Positions 16,090 through 24,945 are shown, numbered from the stretch's first letter. The stretch: 64,000 bases of DNA from CAVQWT01 sp963717705 (GCA_963717705.1 CAVQWT010000003.1:186001-250000); one strand, 5' to 3'. Numbers and translations: made by a program. The notes: a model not told the origin generated them from the letters alone.

Positions 16090-17790
16090 ATGAAGAACAT
16101 CGTGATCCTCGGCGCCGGCACCGGCGGCGCACTGTCGGCCAACCTGCTCTCGCACCGGCTGAACCTGGCGGAGTGGAAGATCACCGTGATCGACCGCGCC
16201 GACCTGCACGTCTACCAGCCGGGACTGCTGTTCCTGCCGTTCGGCATGTACGGCTACCGCGAGCAGGCCGACGTCGTGAAGCCGATCGTCGAGCCGTTGC
16301 CGCGCGGCGTCGAGTTCGTCACGTCCGAGGTCCACCTGATCGACCACGAGCGGCGCGAAATCCACACCGGGCAGGGCAACCTCCCCTACGACTTCCTGAT
16401 CTGCGCGCTGGGCTGCCGCACCGCGCCCGAGGAGATCGAGGGCATGGCGCCGGCGATGGGTCGCGACGTGCACACCTTCTACACCCTCGAAGGCGCGCTG
16501 GCGATGCGCGAGGCGATCGCCGGCATGAAGCAAGGCAAGCTCGTCATCGACATCTGCGAAATGCCGATCAAGTGCCCGGTCGCGCCGCTCGAGTTCGCGT
16601 TTCTCGCCGACTGGCACTTCCGCGAAAAGGGAATCCGCGACCGCATCGAGATCTCGTTGGTCACGCCGTACACGGGCGCGTTCACCAAGCCCAACGCCAA
16701 CCGCATCCTGTCGAAGGTCGCCGAGGAGAAGGGCATCCGCGTGGTGCCGAACTTCGCGACGTCCGCCGTCGACACCGACAAGCGGGTGATCCGCACGTTC
16801 GACGGCCGCACCGTCGAGTACGACCTGCTGTGCGCGATCCCCCCCAACCTCGGACCGGCGGTGATCGACGGCTCGGACCTGGGCGACGGCGCCGGCTACG
16901 CGCTGACCGATCCGCGGACGCTGAAGAGCCGCAAGGCCGAGCGCATCTACCTTCTGGGCGACAACACCAACGTCGCGACGTCGAAGGCGGGTTCGGTCGC
17001 CCACTTCGAGGCGGAAACGGTCGTCGAGAACCTGCTGCGCGAGATCGACGGCAAGCCCGCGCTGCAGACCTTCGACGGCCACGCCAACTGCTTCGTCGAG
17101 ACCGGATACCACAAGGCGATGCTGCTCGACTTCAACTACGACATCGAGCCGCTCGAGGGCTCGTTTCCGCTGCCGCTCGCGGGACCCTTCTCGCTGCTCG
17201 AGGAGAGCCACCTCAACCACCTGGGCAAGCTCGCGTTCAAGTGGGTGTACTGGAACATGCTGCTGCCGGGCCACCTTCCCAACGTGCCCCTGCTGCCCGC
17301 GCACATGAGCTTCATGGGCAAGGACCTCAACGGGGCGCCGCAGATCCGCGTCGCGCGGGCGATGCACGTCAGCGACGTGATGACCAGTGAGGTCGTGTCG
17401 GTCCGCCAGGGCTCGGCGCTGCCGGCGGCCGCCGAGCTGATGGTCGCGAAGAAGGTGAGCGGGCTGCCGGTGCTCGACGCCGAGGACCGGCTGGTCGGGA
17501 TCCTGACCAGCGCCGATTTCATGTCGGCGATGAACCTCGAGGCCGGCGTCGTCTCGAGCGCGCTGGAGAGCCTCGTGCGCAAGCGCCGCGTGCGCAAGGG
17601 CATGGGCACGATCGTCGACGACATCATGACCCGGGATCCGATCACCATCCGCGCCGACGACACGCTGGAGCACGCGATCCGGCGGATGGACAAGAACAAG
17701 ATCAAGCGGCTCGTCGTCACCGACAGCCTCCATCACGTTCGCGGCATCGTCTCGCGCTCCGACGTGGTGAAGCTGTTCGCGGCGAAGTAG
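16090..17790 (+). CDS. SQR-family flavoprotein fused to tandem CBS domains
   Basis: A 566-residue protein. Residues 1-~400 are an FAD-dependent oxidoreductase of the sulfide:quinone oxidoreductase/flavocytochrome c group: FAD-binding ILGAGTGGALSANLL at the N-terminus and YLLGDNTNVATSKAGSVAHFE near residue 290. Candidate redox cysteines are C156 and C162 (CEMPIKCPVAP) and C334. From ~residue 425 two CBS repeats follow (HVSDVMTSEVVSV... and VDDIMTRDPITIRADD...), which usually bind adenosyl nucleotides. This suggests sulfide or sulfane oxidation gated by energy charge; that regulation is inference. The start follows a GGGAGACGACCCCGCC leader. It is convergent with the universal stress gene. Confidence 0.82.
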   Translation: MKNIVILGAGTGGALSANLLSHRLNLAEWKITVIDRADLHVYQPGLLFLPFGMYGYREQADVVKPIVEPLPRGVEFVTSEVHLIDHERREIHTGQGNLPYDFLICALGCRTAPEEIEGMAPAMGRDVHTFYTLEGALAMREAIAGMKQGKLVIDICEMPIKCPVAPLEFAFLADWHFREKGIRDRIEISLVTPYTGAFTKPNANRILSKVAEEKGIRVVPNFATSAVDTDKRVIRTFDGRTVEYDLLCAIPPNLGPAVIDGSDLGDGAGYALTDPRTLKSRKAERIYLLGDNTNVATSKAGSVAHFEAETVVENLLREIDGKPALQTFDGHANCFVETGYHKAMLLDFNYDIEPLEGSFPLPLAGPFSLLEESHLNHLGKLAFKWVYWNMLLPGHLPNVPLLPAHMSFMGKDLNGAPQIRVARAMHVSDVMTSEVVSVRQGSALPAAAELMVAKKVSGLPVLDAEDRLVGILTSADFMSAMNLEAGVVSSALESLVRKRRVRKGMGTIVDDIMTRDPITIRADDTLEHAIRRMDKNKIKRLVVTDSLHHVRGIVSRSDVVKLFAAK

Positions 17791-17861
17791 CCGGGGCGCA
17801 CGCGCCGGTCGCGCGGCGCGGATGCCGTCGCGACGCGAGGGTGAGGCCGCGGCGGCCGCGG

Positions 17862-18689
17862 TCAGGGCTTGACGACGAGGACTGCGCCGGCGGCCAGTCC
17901 GACGATCCGGTGAGCGTTGCCGCCGAGGTGGAGCCGGCCGTGGCTGCCCGGGCCGCCGCGTCCCGCGACGATCAGGTCGGCGCCCGCTTCGGCGGCCAGC
18001 GCGACGATGGCCTCGGCCGCGCGGCCGGCGACGACGCGGCCGTCGACCGTTGCACCCAGGCCCCGGGCAATCGCGATCGCGCCCGCCACGGCGGCCTCGG
18101 CGCCGGCGCGCTCGTCCGGCGTGTCGTGGACGGCCACCGACACCACCGTCAGCGGCAGCCCGGCGTCGACCGCGACGCGCGCCGCGGCACCGACGACACC
18201 CGGCGCCGCGGGCGTGCCGTCCACGGCTGCCAGCACGCGCCGCGTCCACGGGCGGGCGGCGCGCGGGACCAGCAGCGCGCTGCACGGCGCGTGCGTCGCC
18301 ACCCTGCCGACCAGTTCGCCCACCAGCAGATTGGCGAGAACGCTCTGCTTGCCGCGCCGGCGGATCACGATCAGGTCGGCGCCACGGTCCTGCGCTTCCG
18401 CGATGATCTCCCGGTAGGGTTCGTGGCCGCGCCGCACGCGGACGTCGAGCTCGACCCCCGCCGCCTTCGCCTCGCCGCGCAATCGCGTGATCCGCGCGAA
18501 GGCGTCGGCTTCGACGCGCGCCACGGCCTCGGGCGCCACCGTTTCGTACTCGACGTTGCTGACGATGGGCAGCACCGCCGCAAGCGGCAACCCGCCCCGC
18601 CGGGCCAGTTCGAACGCGACGCGCTCGGCGCCGACGTCGAAATCGGTGTGCTCGGTCGCGAGCAGCAGGCGCGTGAAGGTGGAGGTCAT
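17862..18689 (-). CDS. Tandem universal stress protein (UspA domains)
   Basis: A 275-residue cytoplasmic protein made of two Usp domains, about residues 1-145 and 148-275. Each ends in a glycine-rich ATP-binding loop: LIVIRRRGKQSVLANLLVGELVGRV in the first, and VAGRGGPGSHGRLHLGGNAHRIVG in the second. The second matches G-x2-G-x9-G, typical of ATP-binding Usp. It is the last gene of the soe cluster, after a membrane protein and a TauE exporter, 10 bases downstream of its neighbour. Probably a stress or energy-state sensor co-expressed with sulfite oxidation. Confidence 0.88.
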   Translation of the reverse strand: MTSTFTRLLLATEHTDFDVGAERVAFELARRGGLPLAAVLPIVSNVEYETVAPEAVARVEADAFARITRLRGEAKAAGVELDVRVRRGHEPYREIIAEAQDRGADLIVIRRRGKQSVLANLLVGELVGRVATHAPCSALLVPRAARPWTRRVLAAVDGTPAAPGVVGAAARVAVDAGLPLTVVSVAVHDTPDERAGAEAAVAGAIAIARGLGATVDGRVVAGRAAEAIVALAAEAGADLIVAGRGGPGSHGRLHLGGNAHRIVGLAAGAVLVVKP

Positions 18690-18699
18690 GGCGGCGCCC

Positions 18700-19125
18700 T
18701 CAATGCCCCGCGGTCAGCACGCCCGACGCCGCGAGCAGCAGGATCGCGATCTCGGCCGCGCAGATCGTCGCGTAGACCCGATCGCCGCGGCGCAGGTAAG
18801 CGGGAACCAACGCCGCCAGGCAGACGAGCGAGCAGCCGGCAAGAATGGCGATGCCGCCGAGGCTCGCGAACTCGCCCTTGCCGAGGTGCGCCAGCCAGCC
18901 CCAGCCGGTCGGGGTGCCGGTCTGCTTCAGGTAATCGGCGAGCGGCAGGCTCCAGAGCTCCGGCAGGCGGTCCACGGGAACGTGCGATGGCAGCGCGCCG
19001 AAGGCATACGCCAGGAACCCGGCGACCAGGATCGCGAACCCGCCCTTGGCCGTCAGGTCGAGCAGCCGCGCATACAGGCGCTGGTCGCTTCGCGCCGGAT
19101 CGCCGGCGTCGCGTTCGTGGTTCAT
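18700..19125 (-). CDS. Small polytopic membrane protein of the soe cluster
   Basis: About 141 residues with three clear membrane segments (near residues 27-47, 80-105 and 112-137) and a conserved-looking loop LPEYWSL-like (RLPELWSLPLADYLKQTG). I do not recognise the family. It lies 7 bases after the TauE/SafE gene and 10 bases before uspA, so it belongs to the soe operon. An in-frame GTG six bases upstream of the chosen ATG (19125) is an alternative start. Membrane location and context suggest a role beside sulfite/sulfate export, but this is inference. Confidence 0.6.
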   Translation of the reverse strand: MNHERDAGDPARSDQRLYARLLDLTAKGGFAILVAGFLAYAFGALPSHVPVDRLPELWSLPLADYLKQTGTPTGWGWLAHLGKGEFASLGGIAILAGCSLVCLAALVPAYLRRGDRVYATICAAEIAILLLAASGVLTAGH

Positions 19126-19132
19126 CGGCACC

Positions 19133-20086
19133 TCAATTCCAGATCCCCAGGCCCTTCAGCAGCGCGCGCAAGCCGGAGAACAGCAGCAGTCCCAGCACCA
19201 GCCGGCGGACGACGGCGGCTTTCATCACCGTCAGCAGCCGCGCGCCGATGCGCGCACCGAGCATCATGCCGATGACCGAAGGCACGGCGATGGCGGCCAG
19301 CACCGCCCCCTTGTTCAGGTAGACCCACGCGGCCGACGAGTCGACCAGCGACAGGATGAAGCTCGACGTCCCCGCGGAGACCTTGAGCGGTGCGCCCATC
19401 AGCAGGTTCAGCACCGGGACGTTGGCCCAGCCCGCCCCCATCCCGAACATCCCCGCCAGCATGCCGATGCCGGTGAACAGCACCAGCCCGAGCGGCGTGC
19501 GATGCACCCGCCAGTCGATGTCGCGCCCGCTCGCCGCGTCGTGGAAGACGCCGTGGATGCCGAGCGCTGCCGACAGCCGGTCGGGTGCGGCGACGTCGGG
19601 CAGCTCGGACTTCCGCGCCGTCGCCATCAGCGCGACGATGCCCAGGATGGTGGCGCCGAGCGCGATCTGCACCGTCGCCGCCGGCAGCGCGAGGCCGATC
19701 ATCGCCCCGGCGATCGAGCTGGCGGAGGCCAGCAGCGCGAGCGGCAGCGCAAGCCGCAGGTCCGCGAGCCCGACGCGGAGCAGGTTGGGGCCGGCGGCGA
19801 GCGCGCTGGCCAGCGCCACCAGCAGCCCGGCGCCGCGCACGAAGTCGAGATGGAACGGAAAGAATCCGCTGACGATGGGCACGAACAGCACGCCGCCGCC
19901 GACGCCCGCGGGGACCGCGACGATGCCCAGCGCGAAGCACACGACGAACAGCGCCAGCGGCCAGACCCACCACGCCGTCGCGGCCGCGGACCCCGCAGCC
20001 ACCGCGTCGACCGCGTGCGCCGGATCGACGCCGCCAGCGAGCACGAGCAGCAGGATCGCCATGACGCGTCGCCGGCGGGCGGTCAC
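19133..20086 (-). CDS. TauE/SafE-family anion exporter
   Basis: A 317-residue permease with about eight membrane segments and the family motifs VPAGVGGGVLFVPIVSGFF and, in the second half, GMFGMGAGWANVPVLNLLMGAPLKVSAGTS. TauE/SafE proteins export sulfite, sulfoacetate or related anions, and import some. The chosen GTG start overlaps the soeC stop by 4 bases (GTGA); an internal ATG at 20062 is the alternative. Position directly after soeABC suggests removal of sulfite or sulfate made in the cytoplasm by the Dsr/Soe route. Confidence 0.87.
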   Translation of the reverse strand: MTARRRRVMAILLLVLAGGVDPAHAVDAVAAGSAAATAWWVWPLALFVVCFALGIVAVPAGVGGGVLFVPIVSGFFPFHLDFVRGAGLLVALASALAAGPNLLRVGLADLRLALPLALLASASSIAGAMIGLALPAATVQIALGATILGIVALMATARKSELPDVAAPDRLSAALGIHGVFHDAASGRDIDWRVHRTPLGLVLFTGIGMLAGMFGMGAGWANVPVLNLLMGAPLKVSAGTSSFILSLVDSSAAWVYLNKGAVLAAIAVPSVIGMMLGARIGARLLTVMKAAVVRRLVLGLLLFSGLRALLKGLGIWN

Positions 20087-21015
20087 GACATCGCCTGGTA
20101 GTAGAGATTCTGCGGGTGGTTGGCCTCGGCGAAGAAATACCAGCGCTCCGCCAGCAGCCCGAGGTATTGCAGCGCGAACGCCGCGACGAGCACCGGCGCC
20201 GACGCGCCGCCGAACGCCAGCAGCGCGATCGGCGCGGCGAACGCCAGCAGCAGGAACGACCACTTGATCGCGCGCATCTTCGCCGGCGTCGCGCCATGGA
20301 AGAACTCGCGGGTGTTGAACGAGCCTCCCATCAGCCCCTGCGAGCGCTGCGCGATCTGCGGATGCGGGACCCCGATCGCCGTCTGCAGCGTCGACTTCGG
20401 GCGCAGCGCGCGATTGCGGGCCAGCGACGCAATCCGCGTCGCCGCGCCGGCGAGCGTCAGCAGCAGCGCGGCCAGCGCGTACGGCGCGGAAAGCGACGAG
20501 CCGGCGAGCGCCGCGTACGCAGCGGCCAGCACCGCGCCCGAGGCGCAGCCCAGCAGCAGGTAGTTGAGCGGCGTCAGCGGCGTCGCCCACTCCTGCAGCA
20601 GGCGCAGCGACGCGTAGATCATCCCGGTGCAGACGAAGAGCGCGATGGCGAGCACGGCCGTCGCAGCGCCCAGCACGCCCGTCCCGCCCAGGCCCGCGAA
20701 GTGGGCGGCGCTCCACAGGAACACCCCGGCCATGAACAGCGGCAGCACGATGACCTCGCGCGACAGCCACGACGTCCGCCAGCGCGACGCGGCACGCCAC
20801 CCGCGCTCCGGCCGGCCGAGATGGAAGACCGACGCGACGAGCCCGGCGCCGGTCAGCGCGAGCGCGAGCGCGCCGCCGCCGACCAGGAACGGCATGCCCG
20901 GCTTCGGCACCAGCCCGGCCAGCGCGGCGACCTCGGTCGCGAACAGGACGAGGAACAGGCCCTGGCCGGCGCCGATCAGCGTGGTGAGAAGGAGGACCGA
21001 GAATGCGGGATGCAT
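20083..21015 (-). CDS. soeC: Sulfite dehydrogenase membrane anchor SoeC (DmsC/NrfD-like)
   Basis: A 310-residue integral membrane protein with about eight helices. It begins MHPAFSVLLLTTLIGAGQGLFL and carries ASVFHLGRPERGWRAASRWRTSWLSREV, a signature of DmsC-type anchors that hand electrons to or from the quinone pool. It follows soeB by 45 bases and soeA further upstream, the gene order of the cytoplasmic sulfite:quinone oxidoreductase SoeABC. It should pass electrons from SoeB clusters to ubiquinone or menaquinone. The last codons (...LYYQAMS) overlap the exporter gene. Confidence 0.88.
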   Translation of the reverse strand: MHPAFSVLLLTTLIGAGQGLFLVLFATEVAALAGLVPKPGMPFLVGGGALALALTGAGLVASVFHLGRPERGWRAASRWRTSWLSREVIVLPLFMAGVFLWSAAHFAGLGGTGVLGAATAVLAIALFVCTGMIYASLRLLQEWATPLTPLNYLLLGCASGAVLAAAYAALAGSSLSAPYALAALLLTLAGAATRIASLARNRALRPKSTLQTAIGVPHPQIAQRSQGLMGGSFNTREFFHGATPAKMRAIKWSFLLLAFAAPIALLAFGGASAPVLVAAFALQYLGLLAERWYFFAEANHPQNLYYQAMS

Positions 21016-21060
21016 GGCAGCGTGGCGTGATGGCGGGGCAACGGCGGCGGGACCCGCGCG

Positions 21061-21789
21061 TCAGGTCGCGAAATCCTCGGTGGCGCCGAATGGAAACGCC
21101 GGTCCCGGCTCGGCGCCGTCGACGCGCAGCGGATTCTCGGCGCGCACGAGGTCGTCCGGATGCAGCGGCAGCTCGGTCTTGCGGCGCGGCAGGTAGCGGT
21201 TGGCCGGGCGCGTCGCCTGCTCCGGCATCAGCGTGTAGCCGGCGCGATCGCGGATCGCCTTCGAGACGATCGACTCCGGGTCGTGGACGTCGCCGAACAG
21301 GCGCGCGTTGGTCGGGCACGCCAGCACGCACGACGGCTTGCGGTCGCGCTCGGCCAGCGCCGGGTCGTAGATGCGGTCGACGCAGAGCGTGCACTTGGTC
21401 ATCACCTGCCGCTTCTCGTCGAGCTCGCGCACACCGTAGGGACAGGCCCAGGCGCAGTACTTGCAGCCGATGCACTTGTCGTAGTCGACCAGCACGATGC
21501 CGTCCTCGGCGCGCTTGTAGCTGGCGCCGGTCGGGCACACCGGGACGCAGGGCGGATCCTCGCAGTGCAGGCACGACTTGGGGAAGTGGACGGTCTGCGT
21601 GTCCGGATACGTGCCGACCTCGAAGGTCTGCACGCGGTTGAAGAACGTTCCCGTCGGATCCGCGCCGTAGGGGTTGAGATCGGCGAGCGGCCCCGCCGAG
21701 CCCGAGGTGTTCCACTCCTTGCAGCTCGTGACGCAGGCATGGCAGCCGACGCACACGTTGAGGTCGATGACCAACGCGAGCTGGGTCAT
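21061..21789 (-). CDS. soeB: Sulfite dehydrogenase iron-sulfur subunit SoeB
   Basis: A 242-residue ferredoxin-like electron-transfer subunit with ligands for four [4Fe-4S] clusters: CVGCHACVTSCKEW, CLHCEDPPCVPVCPTG, CIGCKYCAWACPYG, and CTLCVDR paired with a later Cys. No signal peptide is present, consistent with the cytoplasmic orientation of SoeABC. It relays electrons from the SoeA molybdenum site to SoeC. Its ATG at 21789 is the last of four evenly spaced ATGA junctions linking it to soeA through three 11-codon mini-ORFs, so its translation is probably coupled to soeA through re-initiation. Confidence 0.9.
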   Translation of the reverse strand: MTQLALVIDLNVCVGCHACVTSCKEWNTSGSAGPLADLNPYGADPTGTFFNRVQTFEVGTYPDTQTVHFPKSCLHCEDPPCVPVCPTGASYKRAEDGIVLVDYDKCIGCKYCAWACPYGVRELDEKRQVMTKCTLCVDRIYDPALAERDRKPSCVLACPTNARLFGDVHDPESIVSKAIRDRAGYTLMPEQATRPANRYLPRRKTELPLHPDDLVRAENPLRVDGAEPGPAFPFGATEDFAT

Positions 21790-21821
21790 CGCGAGCCTTC
21801 CGCGCCGTCGAGCCGGGTCAT
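21786..21821 (-). CDS. Mini-ORF 3 of the soeA-soeB relay (11 codons)
   Basis: Encodes MTRLDGAEGSR. It starts inside the stop of mini-ORF 2 behind a GGGGAGG block and ends in a TGA overlapping the soeB ATG. The GGAAGG within it is the apparent Shine-Dalgarno sequence for soeB, 6 bases before that ATG. Confidence 0.4.
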   Translation of the reverse strand: MTRLDGAEGSR

Positions 21822-21853
21822 CGCGAGCCTCCCCGGCGATCGGGCCGCGTCAT
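21818..21853 (-). CDS. Mini-ORF 2 of the soeA-soeB relay (11 codons)
   Basis: Encodes MTRPDRRGGSR. It starts inside the stop of mini-ORF 1 and ends inside the start of mini-ORF 3, each a 4-base ATGA overlap. A GGGAG block lies 8 bases ahead of its ATG. Same length and near-identical ends as mini-ORF 3, as expected from tandem duplication. Confidence 0.4.
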   Translation of the reverse strand: MTRPDRRGGSR

Positions 21854-21885
21854 CGCGCGCACTCCCGGCGATGGCGCGGCGTCAT
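21850..21885 (-). CDS. Mini-ORF 1 of the soeA-soeB relay (11 codons)
   Basis: Encodes MTPRHRRECAR. Its ATG overlaps the soeA stop codon (AAATGA) and its own TGA overlaps the next mini-ORF's ATG (CGATGAC). A GAAGGA block inside the soeA end precedes the ATG. Expression is unproven; the peptide itself may be irrelevant and the translation act the function. Confidence 0.4.
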   Translation of the reverse strand: MTPRHRRECAR

Positions 21886-24803
21886 TTCGCATCCTTCTTC
21901 CCGGCGAAGTACGCGATCCAGGCCGGACGGCCGCGCGCCGTGCCCGGCAACGCCGGCACCGGCGCGAACTGCGGCCAGGTCTCCTGCGGCTCGCCTTCCG
22001 CGGCGGGGTAGATGCGCACGCGGACGTCGTACCAGGCCGCCTGGCCGGTGATCGGATCGGAGTTGGAGATCGTCGCCCCGGTGTCGCCGCCGGGAAGCTC
22101 CTCGGTGATCAGGTGGTTGAGCAGGAAGCCCTTGCGCGACTCGTTGGCGTCGGGGGCGAGATGCCAGGCGCCGCTCGCCTTGCCGATCGCATTCCACGTC
22201 CAGACGGTGCCGGGCTCGACCGCCTCGGTGTAGCGGCACATGCCGCGGACCTTGCCCCACGGCGACTCGACCCACAGCCACCCGCCGTCGGCGATGCCGG
22301 CGGACTGCGCGGTGCGCGGGTTGACCATCAGGTAGTTGTGCGCATGGATCTGGCGCAGCCAGGCGTTCTGCGAATCCCACGAGTGGTACATCGCCATCGG
22401 CCGCTGCGTCACCGCGCGCAGCGGAAAGCGCCCGGTGTCCGTCAGCTGCATCTCCAGCGGCTCGTACCAGAACGGCAGCGGGTCGAAGTACGTGTCGACG
22501 CGCGCGCGCAGCCGGTCCGGCGGCTGCTTGCCGGCACGCTTGCCCTGCGCGGCCAGCCGGAAGCGCTGCAGGAACTCCGAGTAGATGTGGATGACGATCG
22601 GGTCGAAGTCGCGGCGCAGGCCCATCTGCTGCGCCCACTTGAGGTAGTCGCGGTTCCAGTTGCGCATGTACTGCAGGTTGCGCGGCAGGTGGTACTGGAA
22701 CACGCAGTTGTTCTTGGCGTACATCTCCCACTGCCGCGGATTGGGCTCGCCGCGCATCGACTTGTCGCCGTCCTTGCCGCGCCAGCCGGCGAGAAAGCCG
22801 ATGCCGGAGCCAGGCGCCGTCTCGTAGTTGACGACGAAGTCCGGATAGTCGCGATACTTGCGCGAGCCGTCGGCGTGGACGAACGCGGGAAACCCGAGCC
22901 GGCCGGCGAGCTCGATCAGCACTTCCTGGAACGGCTTGCAGTCGCCGCTCGGCGGCACCACCGGCACCCGCACCGCGTCGACCGGCCCCTCGAATTCCGA
23001 GATCGGCCGGTCGAGCAGCGACATCGCATCGTGCCGCTCGAGGTAGGTCGTGTCCGGCAGGATGAGGTCGGCGAACGCCGTCGTCTCCGACTCGAACGCG
23101 TCGCAGACGACGAGGAACGGGATCTTGTACTCGCCGCGCTTCTCGCCATCCGGGTGCTTGTCGGTCAGCATCGTGCGGACCGCCGACGTGTTCATGCTGG
23201 AGTTCCAGGCCATGTTGGCCATGAACAGCAGCAGCGTGTCGATCGGGTACGGGTCGCCGCGCCACGCGTTGGTGATGACGTTGTGCATCAGGCCGTGCGC
23301 CGACAGCGGGTGCTCCCACGAAAAGCCCTTGTCGATGCGCACGGGCTCGCCGCGCTCGTCGACGAATAGATCGTCGGGGCTCTCCGGCCAGCCGAGCGGT
23401 GCGCCGTCGAGCGGCGTGTCGGGCCTGACTGCCTGCGGCCCCTTCGGCGGCCTCGCGTTCGGCGGCACGGCGCGCGGGTACGGCGCGCGATGACGGAAGC
23501 CGCCGGGCCGGTCGATGGTGCCGAGCAGCGACATCAGGATCGCCAGCGTGCGGATGGTCTGGAAGCCGTTGGAATGCGCGGCGAGGCCGCGCATCGCGTG
23601 GAACGCCACCGGATTGCCGGTCACCGTCTCGTGCTTGCCGCCCCACCAGTCGGTCCAGGCGATGGGCAGCTCGATCTTTTGGTCGCGCGCGGTCACGCCG
23701 AGCTCGTGGGCGAGGCGGCGGATGGTCGCGGCCGGGATGCCGGTGATCCCCTCGGCCCACTCCGGCGTGCACGGCTTGACCCGCTGGACGAGCAGCTGGA
23801 ACGCGGGCGCGACGGGCGTGCCGTCGGGCAGCGCGAACGTCCCGAGCAGGGCCGGATCGGCGTCGGGCGCGTGGTCGGCCACGGCCTTGCCGGCCAGCCG
23901 GTCCCACCAGAGGAAGTTGTGGGGCCGCAGCGGATTGACCGGGTCCCCGTCGGCGTTGCGCGCCATGAGGCCGAACTCGTCGCTGGCCGGATCCTGGTTC
24001 ACCAGCTGGCCGGCGTTGGTGTAGCGCGCCAGGAACGCCCGGTCGTAGAGACCGAGCGCGATGAGCTCGTGGGTCAGCGCCAGCAGCAGCGCACCGTCGG
24101 TGCCCGGCTTGATCGGGATCCATTCGTCGGCGATGGCCGCATAGCCGGTGCGCACCGGATTGATGGCGACGAAGCGGCCGCCGCTGCGCTTGAACTTCGA
24201 GATCGCCGTCTTCAGCGGATTGGAATGATGGTCCTCGGCGGTGCCGAACATCATGAACAGCTTCGCCCGGTCGAGGTCGGGGCCGCCGAACTCCCAGAAC
24301 GAGCCACCGATGGTGTAGATCATGCCGGCCGCCATGTTGACCGAGCAGAACCCGCCGTGCGCCGCGTAGTTGGGCGTGCCGAACTGCCGGGCGAAGAGCC
24401 CCGTCAGCGCCTGCATCTGGTCGCGCCCGGTGAACAGCGCGAACCGCTTGGGATCGGTGGCGCGGATCGTCCGCAGCCGGTTCTCGAGCAGTGCGAACGC
24501 CTCTTCCCACGTGGTCTCGACGAAGTCGCCCGCGCCGCGCTCGGCGCCGGGCCTGCGCACGAGCGGCTTCGTCAGCCGCGCCGGCGAGTACTGCTTCATG
24601 ATCCCCGACGAACCCTTGGCGCAGATCACCCCGCCGTTGAGCGGATGATCGGGGTTGCCGTCGATGTACCGGACCTCGCCGTCGCGCAGGTGCACGCGGA
24701 TGCCGCAGCGGCACGCGCACATGTAGCACGTGGTGGTGCGGATCTCGGTCTTCGCGCCCGGTGCGGGCGGGGCGAGTGGATCGTGGACGACGGAGGGGGG
24801 CAT
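21882..24803 (-). CDS. soeA: Sulfite dehydrogenase molybdopterin subunit SoeA
   Basis: A 973-residue molybdopterin-guanine-dinucleotide enzyme. The N-terminal [4Fe-4S] motif is C26-x2-C29-x3-C33 with C61 as fourth ligand (TTTCYMCACRCGI ... GVICAKGSSG). DMSO-reductase family landmarks follow, such as TWEEAFALLENRLR, and the C-terminal cofactor-binding domain (HSWDSQNAWLRQIHAHNYLMVNPRTA). There is no Tat signal before the cluster motif, which separates cytoplasmic SoeA from exported relatives such as PsrA/PhsA. It should oxidize sulfite to sulfate in the cytoplasm. It is first in the operon with soeB, soeC, a TauE exporter, a membrane protein and uspA, and is divergent from a two-component system. 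Confidence 0.87.
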   Translation of the reverse strand: MPPSVVHDPLAPPAPGAKTEIRTTTCYMCACRCGIRVHLRDGEVRYIDGNPDHPLNGGVICAKGSSGIMKQYSPARLTKPLVRRPGAERGAGDFVETTWEEAFALLENRLRTIRATDPKRFALFTGRDQMQALTGLFARQFGTPNYAAHGGFCSVNMAAGMIYTIGGSFWEFGGPDLDRAKLFMMFGTAEDHHSNPLKTAISKFKRSGGRFVAINPVRTGYAAIADEWIPIKPGTDGALLLALTHELIALGLYDRAFLARYTNAGQLVNQDPASDEFGLMARNADGDPVNPLRPHNFLWWDRLAGKAVADHAPDADPALLGTFALPDGTPVAPAFQLLVQRVKPCTPEWAEGITGIPAATIRRLAHELGVTARDQKIELPIAWTDWWGGKHETVTGNPVAFHAMRGLAAHSNGFQTIRTLAILMSLLGTIDRPGGFRHRAPYPRAVPPNARPPKGPQAVRPDTPLDGAPLGWPESPDDLFVDERGEPVRIDKGFSWEHPLSAHGLMHNVITNAWRGDPYPIDTLLLFMANMAWNSSMNTSAVRTMLTDKHPDGEKRGEYKIPFLVVCDAFESETTAFADLILPDTTYLERHDAMSLLDRPISEFEGPVDAVRVPVVPPSGDCKPFQEVLIELAGRLGFPAFVHADGSRKYRDYPDFVVNYETAPGSGIGFLAGWRGKDGDKSMRGEPNPRQWEMYAKNNCVFQYHLPRNLQYMRNWNRDYLKWAQQMGLRRDFDPIVIHIYSEFLQRFRLAAQGKRAGKQPPDRLRARVDTYFDPLPFWYEPLEMQLTDTGRFPLRAVTQRPMAMYHSWDSQNAWLRQIHAHNYLMVNPRTAQSAGIADGGWLWVESPWGKVRGMCRYTEAVEPGTVWTWNAIGKASGAWHLAPDANESRKGFLLNHLITEELPGGDTGATISNSDPITGQAAWYDVRVRIYPAAEGEPQETWPQFAPVPALPGTARGRPAWIAYFAGKKDAK

Positions 24804-24945
24804 CGGCAGGATCTGGAGGGGCGGGGCGGCCGGTCGGGTCCCCGCGCGGCCGGGCCTGCGCCGGTGACCGAACCCGCCGGGAGTCTGGACTCTGTTTATC
24901 ACAAGAACCGGGGCCGCCTGTCTATAACCGCGATGGGGAGACGGG

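Larger units (their letters stand above)
21783..21890. repeat. 32-bp tandem repeat spanning the soeA-soeB junction
   Basis: Three imperfect 32-bp units (21783-21814, 21815-21846, 21847-21878) plus a 12-base partial unit (21879-21890). Each contains the top-strand core GTCATCGCG, i.e. CGCGATGAC on the coding strand. A purine-rich Shine-Dalgarno-like block (GGAAGG, GGAGG or GGGAG) precedes each ATG on the minus strand. The unit therefore duplicates the soeB translation-initiation region. Confidence 0.9.

Noticed and set aside
17847..17861. CCGCGG-CGG-CCGCGG-like palindrome between the convergent SQR-CBS and uspA genes
   Set aside because: No T-tract on either strand; not called a terminator.
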